Notes: a model not told the origin generated them from the sequence alone. A stretch of DNA of 24,151 bases from Botryllus schlosseri (GCA_000444245.1 ATSW01009890.1:1-24151); one strand, 5' to 3'; numbered from the stretch's first letter, positions 1 to 9,821 are shown. Program-made: numbers and translations.

Positions 1-520
1 CGCGCCGCGCGTGATTTCAAGATTCAAAGTAACTTAATTATTGGGTGCTCTTCAACCAAGATAAAATATGCAAGATTTATAGAAGTGGGCATATTGGCGT
101 TAGCCATTACCGCGTCACGCCGCACGACGACATATAAAGTTTTCGGCCATGTAACATGCGATTCCAAGAAGTGTGCCAGAACGATCGGCAGCGAGAAAAC
201 CTTGGCCAAAAAGGACTGCCCTTACGCTGACCGAAAACTTCGTTATGTATGTTTAAAATACATATAGGTATATAATTGACCATAGGTGCCTAAATGACTG
301 GCGCCGAATGTTCCTGTCTTGGCAATCTGAACGTCACGAGACAAATAGGCTACCATCCCGCAGGGAAAACTTATGCCAGTAAAGGACTACCAATTTGAAA
401 TCGTGTGCATCTTTTAGTTTAGCACGTTTGGGCGATTCTATATTTTTTGATATAGCAGACTGGAGGTCACGAAATAACAAATAACGTCATGTAACGAAGT
501 CGTACCAACGGGTCCGCCCG
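1..520. other. No gene recognised
   Basis: I see no convincing exon, RNA gene or transposon end here. Short open frames exist on both strands at about 24-267, but they match no family I recognise and show no clear splice sites. Further exons of the PEX5-like gene to the right would be expected on the minus strand in this direction, but none is recognisable. Confidence 0.4.
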
Positions 521-1195
521 TCCGAATATGTTTAATTCTTATTCACGGGCCCTACAGTTTCCAAGACACCTCACTCAGCTCTACCGGTGAATCTGATTAC
601 GTGAGCAGAGAGGACAAGTAATTGATAGTAATATATATGCAATTTCCGATCTTATTGACCTATTTTATTTTGAATTATCGAAAATTTTCGCGCACCGCGC
701 TGGCTCACTAAACGGGGATCCTGATTTCGTGGCAGAAGCGAACAACGGAGCGGGGGTCGGTTTATGACCCTATGGGAGCTCAAGACCTAAGTGTTCTTGG
801 AGGCCTGACGAAGTGCTGTTTCGTTTTTGCCACCAGGTATACGCTCGAATATGTTTAATTATTATTGAGTGGTCCTACCTTTTCAAACACAACTCACTCG
901 GCTCAACCGGCCAATCTGATTACGTGAGCAGAGAGGGGGTGAAAATTGATACCAATATATATTCAATTCCCGATTATATTGATCGATTCGATCATGAATT
1001 ATAGAAATTTTTCGCGCTTCGCGCAATTTGTCGAGAGAAGCTGCCTAAAACGGACACCCGATTTAGATGATAAATAGCGGTAAACAGCCATCTAGCCTGA
1101 GGGGGTCTGGGGGCTTCGAAGTTCGGTCTGTCACTCTATGGGGGGCCCAAGAGAAACGTTTTTTTAAGGGGGGCTGACGAAGTGCTGTTACGGCC
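521..1195. repeat. Two degenerate tandem copies of a roughly 330-370 bp repeat
   Basis: Two diverged units lie head to tail, at about 521-835 and 845-1195. Shared landmarks are a GAATATGTTTAATT block (523 and 846), AATCTGATTACGTGAGCAGA (590 and 913), an AT-rich stretch ending in TTTTCGCGC, and GACGAAGTGCTGTT near each end (about 807 and 1176). The final 65 bp of the second unit, with GGGGGCCCAAGA and CGAAGTGCTGTTACGG blocks, closely matches the reverse complement of the core of the foldback transposon at about 9100-9172. I infer that this is a decayed relative or fragment of that foldback family. There is no coding potential. Confidence 0.65.
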
Positions 1196-1599
1196 CTGGG
1201 TATTGATAACTAATTTAAGGATAGATGTGCAACAAGTGACTCACGATTGAATACTCCGAGATGCGTACTGCTTAGCTGGCAAAAAGCAGCATAATTGGTA
1301 GTCCTATAGCTCGACCCAAGCGTCCGAATAATTTGATATGTCGGTGTTTATCGAAAGCAAGTGTCGCACTGATTCCAAAAATACGAATTGAAATCTCGCC
1401 AGGGCTATAAAACTACTCCGAAATAGCCAGCAAGGGTTGATTGTTCTGAATAACGGGAGCGCGGCAACACAATGGCCAATGGCGTCAAGCGAATGATCGG
1501 AAAAATTCCAATTTTCATATTTTGGTGACTATTTTGGGTTCCTTTCATTGCCCTGATATTCGTGCGGCCCCGGCCGTACTCTGAAATTCTAAATTTGGC

Positions 1600-1629
1600 C
1601 CTGCCATCAAAAAAGGTTGGGAACCACTG
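1600..1629 (-). mobile_element. Orphan hAT-type terminus
   Basis: The sequence ending GGTTGGGAACCACTG at 1629 is the reverse complement of the CAGTGGTTCCCAACC terminus common to many animal hAT elements. The element would extend leftward, and the GGCCCTGCC preceding the terminus fits the subterminal region. I could not find the matching opposite end or a copy of the expected 8-bp duplication (CTTTAGAA follows it), so this looks truncated. An open frame at 1405-1653 on the minus strand overlaps this end and is not a recognisable protein. Confidence 0.6.
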
Positions 1630-1747
1630 CTTTAGAACAAAAAAGAGGCTCAAGACCCGTAATGCTCCATGGGATGAAATTTAATCCAGTGGCTCTACAT
1701 AAGTGCACACTACACAATGCACATACACATAGGCCAACATCCTAGTG

Positions 1748-2978
1748 CAGTGGCTCTCCACCTTTTTGACTTCGCGGCACCTCTGCGAGGGAAATGTAGT
1801 TCCACTCGCACTTCAAGAACCACGAGTGCAAGATTTGGATAGCTGATGACTAAAATAAAAGAAAAATAGTTCATCAACCTGCATGATGTTAATGTTCACG
1901 TATTCAGCCACAGATTCTGATAGTTGTGACTAGATAAAAAGGTCTAAGGCCTGAACCTCAATATCACTGCCCCATTGTTGGGTTCGTGCAATTACCTTTT
2001 TTTAGTCATCCCCTTACCAAATACTACTGTATGTGGGGAGTTGGTGTCCAACCGTCATTTGACGGTGGAGGCCCCAGTTCGATTCTCGGAATCCAGAAGT
2101 GACATACCCTTATCTGAGTTCCTCCTCCCCTATGTTGCTGCGCTCACAGCATCTTTACAAAAAAGAGCCAAATGAAAGACAATGATCAAAGACTGCCACA
2201 TCGGAATTAGGCTGAGGTGGATGCCAGATTGAGAGACCGTATACTTAGTCTCATAGGCACCGGCGCCGGCCTAAACTAGCTGGGAATTGTGCAATTTGGA
2301 AATAATTCACAAGGTATTTCCATTTACATGCTGCTGCTCAAGCGAGAAAACTAGTAACACGTTGATCGAACACGAGTAATTAGAAGCGACGAGATATCAG
2401 AGACATTGACTTCTACATGTGCCAGAATCTCACGTCTCAGTTTGCTGGTGTGTTCTCAATTAGAGATAACCAAAAGTTCACCGCACAGCGAGAGATCGCG
2501 ATCCTTATTAGACGAGTATGCATTTGTAAGGCAAATGGACATTGGACATGAGATACTTTCTCGTTTGTTGTGCATGCGTGTATTGGTGACATCACATCAT
2601 GCTGTAATCTGCTGTGTAAATGAAACTTCATTTTTGATTCACATGGAGTTGTTATCGTAATAAGAGCGAAAGTTGAGCTTCTTCAGGCTAATTGACATTC
2701 TATGCGCAAGTTCATCAACACAAGGAAGCTAATACGATTCTTGTATTATCGGCAGGTATATATGTACTTAACCCTAATAAATGAATGGTTACCTTGATAA
2801 ATTTGGAAAATTTTCACACCTATTCTCGATTGGATACGTGTTTGTTTCATATTATCTAAATTTAGTTGCTACATACAAGCGGCAAGGCAATTGCCCCATT
2901 AGTGATATCAAACGCTTGAGAGTAGCTCTAACACTAATTATAATAGAACTGCAGATTAACCCGGGTTGAGAAGCACTG
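1748..2978. mobile_element. Non-autonomous hAT element, 1,231 bp, carrying a SINE
   Basis: The left end reads CAGTGGCTCTCCACC and the right end, inverted, reads CAGTGCTTCTCAACC. The element is flanked by TCCTAGTG (1740-1747) and TCCTAATG (2979-2986), an 8-bp target duplication with one mismatch. These are hAT hallmarks. No transposase motif is visible inside, so it is non-autonomous. A tRNA-type SINE copy lies inside it at about 2030-2245. The element sits just downstream of the splice donor at 3013 of the minus-strand PEX5-like gene, so it is probably intronic. Confidence 0.85.
2030..2245 (+). repeat. tRNA-type SINE copy (older), nested in the hAT element
   Basis: A tRNA-like head contains a B-box-like CAGTTCGATTCTCGG at about 2076. 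A body follows with GTTGCTGCGCTCACAGC, a purine-rich part, then CACATCGGAATTAG and GAGGTGGATGCCAG. The same order and spacing occur in the SINE at 16679 (GTTGCTGTTCTTACGGC, ACATCGGGCACTAG, GAGGTGGATGCAAG), so both are copies of one family. This copy is more diverged: its A box is hard to see. Confidence 0.65.
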
Positions 2979-3013
2979 TCCTAATGCATAACCAGCTTTT
3001 AGGTCGTTCTTAC

Positions 3014-3217
3014 CAATTCGTATAATAATTCCCATGAGACGCGCTGCTAGATGCCAGTTCAATTCGAGTCTCCTTATCCGCCTTCAAATGCTTGTATTTT
3101 GGATGAACTTTTACCCAATCTATCAAAGTCATGCATGTGAAGTCCTTGTCATAACTTTGCTTAACTGACGCCCTGGCCAGCAGTGATTCCGTCATGTTTG
3201 GGTCCAAATTATAGCAC
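3014..3217 (-). CDS. PEX5-like exon, TPR 2 end and TPR 3
   Basis: This is a 204-nt exon with acceptor TATTTTCCAG and a strong donor GTAAGAAC at 3006-3013. It encodes CYNLDPNMTESLLARASVKQ, then a helix with FTCMTLIDWVKVHPKYKHLK, matching the PEX5 region that reads [21 protein letters not shown] and LRDWLRYTPAYAHL in vertebrates (from memory). Reading on gives a stop at 3010-3012 inside the donor. Because the donor is strong and the TPR domain is incomplete, I treat this as an internal exon, not the last one. Confidence 0.75.
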
Positions 3218-4280
3218 CTGGAAAATAACGGTAACATATTAATATCGAACAATTCACTAAAAACTATTAGCAAAGTTTCACTGATTTAATCGAGCGAAAA
3301 TTCAAACTATTCATTAATATTTGTATGGCTACTGTATAGCGAATACGTAACACATGTATCTTCAATTTCACACATCATACAAACATTGAGAAATACAGAA
3401 GACATGTTGCCTGCAATCAAACTCCGCAAAATTTGAAACAGTAGGCTTACAAGTTAACAGTTGAGAATATACAGAAAGACGCAGGTCATGATAATATACA
3501 ATGGCAAGATGCAGCCCACACAGAGACTCGAATATGCTGAGATTGATGTGGGAACCATTATACGATGAATGGTACGATGTAATATCAAGCATGTATTTTT
3601 TGTAGTAGATATGGCAATGTTGACACAGAAAATACAAATCTCAAACCATACTTTTCAAAAGATACGGAAGCGTCATAAATGTACAAGTTCTTGGCTTGCA
3701 CCATCCCGAGCTGCAGCCAAGCCTGTGGGATCAGATCGAGATTATTACTTTCAAATATCCCCTAATCATAATGACAGGCGTACGTTACCTTTGCGTTCTG
3801 GCGATTTTTGTTCAAAGCAGCTTCAAACATCAAGGTAGCGTTTATGGTATCGTAAACTTTTAGATATTCCATTCCCTTTTCAAAGGCATCTTCCGGGTTC
3901 ATGTCCAGNTACGGATTGTCCTTTTGGAAGCCATAAGGTAGACCCTGAAGTAAANAGGTAAAACTAAGGCACTGGCCTTAGAGCATGGCAGCTCNACTCA
4001 AGTTGATAAAAGTATTACACNTATTGCTCTTTTAATCCTATATTTGGCTAGATGATTAGCAGAATNAACTACGAATATATATATGAATATATAAAAATAT
4101 ATACCCATCTAGACAGTGACGATGCGTAATTTTCCTTACTTTCTGAGAATACTCATCTTCTGCGCTATAAGATTCGTCTTCTGATGTTGATTCGATCGAT
4201 TCCAGGTCTTCCATAAATTCCATTGCGGATTCAGGGACAGATGAAGAGGGTTCATGTGATACGTTGACATGATCTTCAAC
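3014..4280 (-). CDS. PEX5-like peroxisomal import receptor (partial, four exons)
   Basis: PEX5 is the cytosolic receptor that binds PTS1 (C-terminal SKL-type) signals through TPR repeats and docks at the peroxisome. Four minus-strand exons (4140-4280, 3789-3944, 3652-3722, 3014-3217) with GT..AG borders join in one frame. They give an acidic linker, then a segment with GLPYGFQKDNPYLD, AFEKGMEYLKVYD, NATLMFEAALNKN, AWLQLGMVQAKN and CYNLDPNMTES. From memory this follows the order in vertebrate PEX5 (KGYQFEEENPL, then LLFEAAVQQDP, AWQYLGTTQAEN and [11 protein letters not shown]), covering the first TPRs. The later TPRs and the C terminus would lie to the left and are not seen. The closest alternative is the paralogue PEX5L/TRIP8b. 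Introns are 195, 66 and 434 bp, and two bases are ambiguous. Confidence 0.8.
3652..3722 (-). CDS. PEX5-like exon, TPR 2 (first part)
   Basis: This is a 71-nt exon. The acceptor is GATCCCACAG and the donor is GTATGG at 3646-3651. It encodes AWLQLGMVQAKN, then LYIYDASVSFE plus two bases of a Lys codon completed by the next exon (FEK then CYNLDP). AW-LG--QA-N is the signature start of this TPR in PEX5. A GTAC donor at 3681-3684 would also keep frame but would delete a TPR helix, so I prefer the longer exon. Confidence 0.75.
3789..3944 (-). CDS. PEX5-like exon, first TPR
   Basis: This is a 156-nt exon (52 codons, phase 0 to phase 0). The acceptor is TTTACTTCAG and the donor is GTAACG. It encodes GLPYGFQKDNPY, a linker, then a TPR-type helix pair with AFEKGMEYLKVYDTINAT and LMFEAALNKNRQNAK. 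One ambiguous base falls in the NPY codon without changing the reading. This is the most PEX5-like of the exons together with the following one. Confidence 0.82.
4140..4280 (-). CDS. PEX5-like exon, acidic linker before the TPR domain
   Basis: This is a 141-nt exon (47 codons, phase 0 to phase 0). The acceptor is CCTTGGCAG just above 4280 and the donor is GTAAGG at 4134-4139. The encoded piece is Ser/Glu/Asp-rich (for example FMEDLESIESTSEDESYSAE) and ends SQK, directly before GLPYGF of the next exon. Low-complexity acidic sequence fits the poorly conserved region just before the PEX5 TPR domain. I do not see the usual FWxxLQ-type motif here. Confidence 0.7.
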
Positions 4281-4885
4281 CTGCCAAGGAAATTANGCAA
4301 ATCATGCAATCACGTCACCCATACCAGATACAGCAGAGGAGTAGTTCCTTCTAAAACACTCTGCATCTGACTTGTTAATTTCAAAAAATCAGCAAATANC
4401 CCAATNGGTTGGCTGGAGGTTAAAGTGAGAAATTATGTCATGTCGGGGGCCAGTCNNGGGGTTATGGGTGGGTCCATGGTTTGTATTGTCAAATATTAGG
4501 TTAGTGGTGAGGCTAGATCAGGGAAGGGCATAGTTTGGGTTAGGCCATGAAATTTCATTACCGTATATCATGCTCTAAGGTAGGTAACTGGTCCATGGGT
4601 CAGATCTGTAAGAAAGGTGCTAATATNTTGTGCAGCAAGCACTCTCTGCTTGCGGAAGCCGTACATTAGTTTGTATCAATTGGATTGATCCCAAGAGACT
4701 AATCGTACTTTCAGCAAAAAATATCCATCCAGGACCACGTATTCCTGCCGAGTACAACATCTGTTATTGATTCAACCATCGATAGCTTATTAGTTAAAAG
4801 ATCTGCTGCAGCATGTGACTCGCTTAGGCCTACTAATTATTCACAGATGGTTCTCATGTTCCCTCGAAAGGGAATATAAGCATAT
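4281..4885. other. Probable intron sequence with ambiguous bases
   Basis: I see no secure exon. A minus-strand open stretch at 4711-4836 (about 41 codons, with SESHAAADLLTNKLSMVES) is the only protein-like piece. It has no clear splice donor and no family I recognise. Several N bases show lower assembly quality. The stretch ends at the target duplication of the LTR element. Confidence 0.35.
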
Positions 4886-4890
4886 GTCAC

Positions 4891-5027
4891 TGTGGTGTGT
4901 TACGTCAGTGCAATCACGTCTAATGATCATTTCTCATGTCTACTAATTGGTGCCTTTACGTTGCTTATAAGTGCAAGGAGTTTTCTGTTTGGTGGCTTAT
5001 TTTTGTTATGTGAATAAAGACACAACA
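4891..5027 (+). repeat. 5' LTR
   Basis: A 137-bp direct repeat with TGTGGTG at the start and CACAACA at the end. It holds a TATA-like TTATAAG at about 4965 and an AATAAA polyadenylation signal at 5013-5018. A TACGTCAG (CRE-like) block lies near the left end and may be part of its promoter. It is very short for an LTR but has all the usual parts. Confidence 0.95.
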
Positions 5028-5028
5028 T

Positions 5029-5042
5029 TGGCGACGAGGATG
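5029..5042 (+). promoter_or_regulatory. Primer binding site for tRNA-Ser(GCU)
   Basis: TGGCGACGAGGATG starts one base after the 5' LTR. It is the reverse complement of CATCCTCGTCGCCA, the 3' end with CCA of animal tRNA-Ser(GCU) as I recall it, over 14 bases. Serine priming is typical of Mag-like elements. The gag ATG (5040-5042) is the last three bases of this site. Confidence 0.85.
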
Positions 5043-5558
5043 AACAACGACACTCCTGCGGCCGGAAGCCGAGGATACGGGAAAGTGCCCGAGTTTAACT
5101 TGGGTGAAGACGAGTGGGACGAGTATGTCGAACGCTTGGAGCTTTACTTCGAAGCGAATAGTATTGCCGACGAAGGAAAAATGAAAGCTGTCTTGCTAAC
5201 GGTATGTGAGGCGAAAGCATATAGCCTCGTCCGAAATCTCTCGACACCAGAAAAACCGAAAGATAAGAGTTATCGACAAATAGTAAAATTGCTCGGGGAT
5301 CATCTTACGCCGAAGCCGTTGTTAGTGGCAGAGCAGTATAAATTTAATCTACGGGTCCAAGACAAGGGTGAACCTGTCAATGCCTTCGTCGCGGCACTGA
5401 AAAAATTGTCGGAACATTGCGAATTCGGGGCATTCTTAACCCAAGCAATTCGAGATCGGCTCATCTGCGGTCTGCGCTCGAGACCTATCCAAGAGCGCTC
5501 ACTGTTGGAGAATGATTTGAGGTTAGAAGACGCCGTTAAAAAAGCTGTCGCAATGTAA
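5040..5558 (+). CDS. gag capsid region of the LTR element
   Basis: A 172-codon frame encodes a gag-type structural protein. It opens MNNDTPAAGSRGYGKVPEFN, followed by DEWDEYVERLELYFEAN, which is the usual start of the capsid-like domain in Ty3/gypsy gag. Further motifs are LVRNLSTP, the YRQIVKLLGDHLTPKP block and RDRLICGLRS near the C terminus. I start it at 5040 rather than an upstream in-frame ATG at 4971 because that one lies in the LTR. It is part of a fossil element and is followed by the zinc-knuckle and pol region. Confidence 0.85.
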   Translation: MNNDTPAAGSRGYGKVPEFNLGEDEWDEYVERLELYFEANSIADEGKMKAVLLTVCEAKAYSLVRNLSTPEKPKDKSYRQIVKLLGDHLTPKPLLVAEQYKFNLRVQDKGEPVNAFVAALKKLSEHCEFGAFLTQAIRDRLICGLRSRPIQERSLLENDLRLEDAVKKAVAM

Positions 5559-8356
5559 GCAGCGGGGAGACAACTTTTCGATACTGGTAGTTACAGCACC
5601 GCGATGGTACGGAGGGAACAGCGGGGGGCTCGAGAATACCAGGAATGCAAGCGCTGCGGGACATCTAACCACGGAGAAGACCACTGTATCTTTCGCACAG
5701 CACTGTGTCATGCGTGCAGACGGGTCGGACACATAAGGAAGATGTGCCCCGGAAAAGGTACAAGGCGAAAGAGTAAGACCGCATGCAAGATTAACTGTTT
5801 GAGCGGATCGACGGAAAAGCAATCAACTGATGATGCTGGTAACGGTGACGACTGCGGTTCCGAGTCCTCGGCAGACGACAGTGTGAGTATCTTGATGAAT
5901 ATCAATTTCGTAGAAGGGAAAGATGAGATTCGCGTAGATATTGGCATCAACGGTATTATCATTTCTATGATATTCGATACAGGTGCTGCAGTATCCGTAA
6001 TTTCGAAGTATTTACTGAGGGAGAAACTTCCTCTTGCGACGCTGGAGCCATGCAACATTAAATTGAAGGCCTACAGTGGCGAAATTCTGCCGGTATTGGG
6101 TAAAACCGTGGTGATGGTGAGCTATCAGGGACATGATTGTAAATTGCCTTTGATTGTTTTGGATATGGAAGCTCCGCCGTTGTTCGGTAGGAACTGGATA
6201 CGTAAAATACAAATGAATTTGCCAAAATTAATCGGAATGGTCTCGGATAGCGGTCACAGTGAGAATTCGAGAGATTGCCTAAGTGGGCTATTGAGGGATA
6301 TTAGTATTTTTGAAACGCAACTAGGGAAAGTTGTCGGCATTAAAGCCCAACGCCGTTTGAAATTTTACAAAGCGCGTAAGGTGCCATATGCTTTACTTGA
6401 TAAAGTGGAAACAGAAATCCGTAGGTTAGTGGATACTGGAGTGTTGGAAAAAGTTGAACACTCCGACTGGGCAAGTCCAATTGTGCCTGTTCTTAAGGCG
6501 TCAGGTGAAGTTCGTATTTGTGGCGACTTTAAAGTTACGATTTATCCGCAGTTGGATATACCGGAATATCCATTACCGACCCCCGACGACTTGCTGGCGC
6601 TTCTTAACGGAAGGAGAAGTTCGTATTTTAGCAAGATCGATTTATCGCAAGCGTACACGCAAGTGGAGCTTGATGACGACTCGCCTAAGTACGTGGTGAT
6701 TAACACCCATCTGAGATTGTTCAGATACACTCGACTTCCGTTTGGAGTGGCATCAGCGCTGGCGATTTTTCAGCAATTGATGGATCAGGTGCTACAAGGA
6801 CTGAATGTACCGTGTTTGCTGGACGACATCTTAATCACCGGGTCTTCGGAGAAGGGAAATCTTGAGCTGCTATCGACAGTATGTAATCGTTTGGATAAAT
6901 ATGGTTTGAAAGCTAAAAAGTCCAAGTGTTGTTTCCTGGAAGAGTCCCTGGAATATTTAGGCTATGTGATTGACAAGGATGGCATACGACCGAGCAACTC
7001 AAATTTGCGATCAGTGACTTCTGCTTGCCGCCCAGACAACGTGAGTGTACTGCGGTGTTTTCTTGAAATGGTAAATGTCCATAGAAAATTTATACCGAAC
7101 CTATCCAGTCTGTTGCAACCGTTAACGAACTTGCTAAGAAAGGACGTGAAGTGGAAGTGGGATGATGCTTGTGAAAAGGCCTTCGGAGCTTTAAAATATT
7201 GGCTTACCTCCGATTTGGTGTTGGCTCACTATGACCCTGATAAGCCGATTACCCTGTCAGTAGACGCGTCCCCTGATGGTTTAGGAGCAGTAATCATGCA
7301 ACCCAATGGAGAGCGTGAGCGCCCAATTGCGTACGCCTCTCGTACATTGTCACCGGCCGAGAAAAACTATTCTCACATCGAGAAAGAAGCTCTGGCCATA
7401 ATATTCGGGTTACAGTGATTTCATCACTACTTGTTCGAGAGGAAGTTTACCCTATTTACGGACCACAAACCCTTGACGATGATTCTAGGTCCAAAGACTG
7501 GTATACCCGTGCTAGCCGTATCCAGGTTGCAACGTTGGGCAATCAAACTCGCGTGTTATAATTACGAGATTCGTTACAAACCGGGTAAGCAGAATGTTAC
7601 TGCGGATTGGCTTTCGAGAAGTCCCTCGATTGCATCAGCCGAGGTGGATCCATCAACGCAGGAAGCCAACGAGATAAATGCAATACAAGTAGACAATCTA
7701 CCCATAACGGCGAAAAGGATTGACCTTGCGACGCGCCGAGATCCGCTTTTATCTCGTGTACATTATTATGTGATTAACGGATGGCCCGCTGGAGTCTTAG
7801 CTCCAGAATATCAACCGTTTTATTTTCGCAGGAACGAACTGACAGTCGACAGTTATCCCGGCGCGATATCAACGACAGATCCTTGATTTATTGCATGAAC
7901 ACCATCCTGGGATCGTGAGGATGAAGATAAAAGTCAGAATGCATGTGTGGTGGCCCAATCTCGACGGTAACATCGAACAGAAGGTTAGAGATTGTGCTAT
8001 CTGCAGACAATGTGAAAGCAGAAGGCCGGAAGTTTTGAATCCTTGGGTCTGGCCAACTCGTGCATGGCAGCGAGTACACGTGGATTTTGCCGGACCTGGT
8101 ATGGGGAAGTACTTCCTGGTACTAGTGGATGCTCGGACGAAATGGCAGGAAGTGCATCAGACGAGTTCAATTACTGCTGAAAATACGATATCCGTACTTG
8201 GTAAGATTTTCTCAATGCATGGCCTGCCGGATGAGCTAGTAAGTGATAACAGGCCACCTTTCACGTCTAAACAGTTCGAAATGTTTCTGACTCGGAATGG
8301 TGTTAAGCACATTAGAACTGCTCCCTTTAGTCCCAAAACCAACGGTTCTGCGGAAC

Positions 8357-8482
8357 TATGGAATGTGACTATGGAACGGAAACTCCCGTTTCCCATTGTT
8401 AAGTCACGCTCGACTGAATCTAGCGGCTTTGGTCAATCGCAGCGCAACAATCGAACAATTTGCCTTAGGTTAAATGGCATAT
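8357..8482 (+). repeat. Left outer terminal inverted repeat of the foldback element
   Basis: 126 bp identical to the reverse complement of 9696-9821. It includes an internal short palindrome around GGAAACTCCCGTTTCC. Identity stops abruptly at 8482, where the arm passes into tandem units. Confidence 0.92.
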
Positions 8483-8490
8483 AACACTTA

Positions 8491-9110
8491 CAGATACTCG
8501 ACTTTGATAACGAAATTACTAGATTCATCGGTTAGTGGTAATCTTGAAACTTGCCACAGAGTTAGATGACATTATCAAGATATACAATGCGCAAGCTAGT
8601 CGCTCATCTGGCTATGCAACACAATCAAAATCCACATATACCGATAGCGGCTTTTGCGAAAAATCCGCTACGCGCTAGGCTGCGCGCACCTACATACTCG
8701 ACTTCGATAACTAAATTACCACCCTAATCAGTTAGTAGCAATCTTGAAACTTGCTGTAGCGGTAGATGACATCATCAAGATACACACTTCGAAAGCTAGT
8801 CGCTCATCTCCGTATTCAACACATTCAAAATCAAAATAGACCGATATCGGCTTTTGCGAAAAATCCGTTATTGGCTAGGCTGTGCGCAATGCGCACCTAT
8901 ACAATACATACTTGACTTCGGTAACGAAATTACTAATCCAACTGTGTAGGAAGAGCCTTTAAATTTCGCACAGAGTTAGAACGCATAATCCGAATGATAG
9001 ATACAAAATCTCGTCATCTCTCCCGCTATGGAAACACCTTCAAAATCTATAGAGCAATACAGGTTTTTGCGTAAAATCTGTTCCGCATGTAGGCCTATAG
9101 GCTGGATGCA
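8491..9110 (+). repeat. Left-arm tandem units (three, about 200-215 bp each)
   Basis: Units begin near 8491, 8692 and 8906. Each opens with a TACTYGACTTYGRTAAC block followed by AAATTAC. It passes a GTTAGATGACATYATCA-type block and a CTAGTCGCTCATCT block, and the first two reach a CGATAKCGGCTTTTGCGAA block and GCGCGCACCTA-like end. The third unit is the most diverged and fades into the core. Confidence 0.8.
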
Positions 9111-9172
9111 GGACCGTAACAACACTTCGCCAGGCCCCAAAAAACGTTGGTCTTGGGCCCCCAATAGGGTGA
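9100..9172 (-). repeat. Foldback core shared with the repeat at 1131-1195
   Basis: The reverse complement contains TATTGGGGGCCCAAGA, a CAACGTTTTTTGGGG block and GCGAAGTGTTGTTACGG. The plus strand at about 1131-1195 carries the same blocks in the same order. This ties the two loci to one repeat family. Confidence 0.75.
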
Positions 9173-9199
9173 TAAATAATGGCGGACGCCGAGATGCCC

Positions 9200-9690
9200 A
9201 TTCGAAGTTGCGTGTATTTGTGTATTGCATAGGTTTGCGCAAAGTGCGGTATCGCATACCGATAGTAGATTTTACGCGAGTATATAGGTGAGCGCAGCCT
9301 AGCGCGTAACGTATTTTTCGCAAAAGCCCGTATCGGTCTATATGTGGATTTTATTTGTGTTGCATACCTAGATGAGCGACTAGACTTCGAATTGTATATA
9401 TTGATGATGTCATCTAAAACTGTAGCAAATTTGAAGATTACCACTAACTGATTAGGGTGGTAATTTCGTTATCGAAGTCGAGTATATAGGTGCGCGCAGC
9501 CTAGCGCGTAACGGATTTTTCGCAAAAGCCGCTATCGGTCTATGTGGATTTTGATTGTGTTGCATACCCAGATGAGCGACTAGCTTCCGAATTGCTGTCC
9601 TGATGATGTAATCTAACACTGTAGCAAGTTTCAAGATTACCACTGACTGATTAGTCTAGTAATTTCGTTATCAAAGTCGAGTATCTATGC
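9200..9690 (-). repeat. Right-arm tandem units (inverted)
   Basis: The same units as the left arm in opposite orientation, with unit ends near 9682, 9483 and 9281. The outer two match the left-arm units closely by eye, and the innermost is degenerate. Open frames on the minus strand here (9040-9444 and 9452-9643) repeat the same RPI-AFAKN-LRARLR-PIYS peptide because of the tandem units. I do not regard them as genes. Confidence 0.75.
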
Positions 9691-9695
9691 GTGTG

Positions 9696-9821
9696 ATATG
9701 CCATTTAACCTAAGGCAAATTGTTCGATTGTTGCGCTGCGATTGACCAAAGCCGCTAGATTCAGTCGAGCGTGACTTAACAATGGGAAACGGGAGTTTCC
9801 GTTCCATAGTCACATTCCATA
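9696..9821 (-). repeat. Right outer terminal inverted repeat of the foldback element
   Basis: The reverse complement of 8357-8482 without a mismatch. It ends ATTCCATA, followed by the second GCGGAAC target copy. Confidence 0.92.

Larger units (their letters stand above)
8357..9821. mobile_element. Foldback DNA transposon, 1,465 bp, inserted in integrase
   Basis: The element is a giant imperfect palindrome. Ends are TATGGAATGTGAC inverted, and the outer 126 bp (8357-8482 and 9696-9821) are identical. Each arm, about 550 bp, then carries three tandem units of about 200 bp. Unit marker ACTCGACTTYGATAAC starts at 8496, 8696 and 8910, and in reverse ends at 9682, 9483 and, degenerate, 9281. The flanks share GCGGAAC (8350-8356 and 9822-9828), a 7-bp target duplication; with a C..G added to the ends it would read as 5 bp. 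It contains no transposase. Long arms of tandem repeats plus 7-bp duplications recall Foldback/Galileo elements of the P superfamily, but the ends do not match any family I know. It is younger than the LTR element. Confidence 0.88.

Noticed and set aside
3681-3722. A shorter version of the AWLQLGMVQAKN exon using the GTAC donor
   Set aside because: It keeps frame but loses the second TPR helix. The GTATGG donor at 3646-3651 preserves both frame and TPR length.
5523-6730. Minus-strand open frames across gag/pol as antisense genes
   Set aside because: They lie opposite clear gag/pol coding sequence and show no domains. They are shadows of codon use.
9028-9444. Open frames on both strands inside the foldback core and right arm as possible transposase genes
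   Set aside because: They follow the palindrome and the tandem units, repeat the same peptide, and hold no transposase motif.
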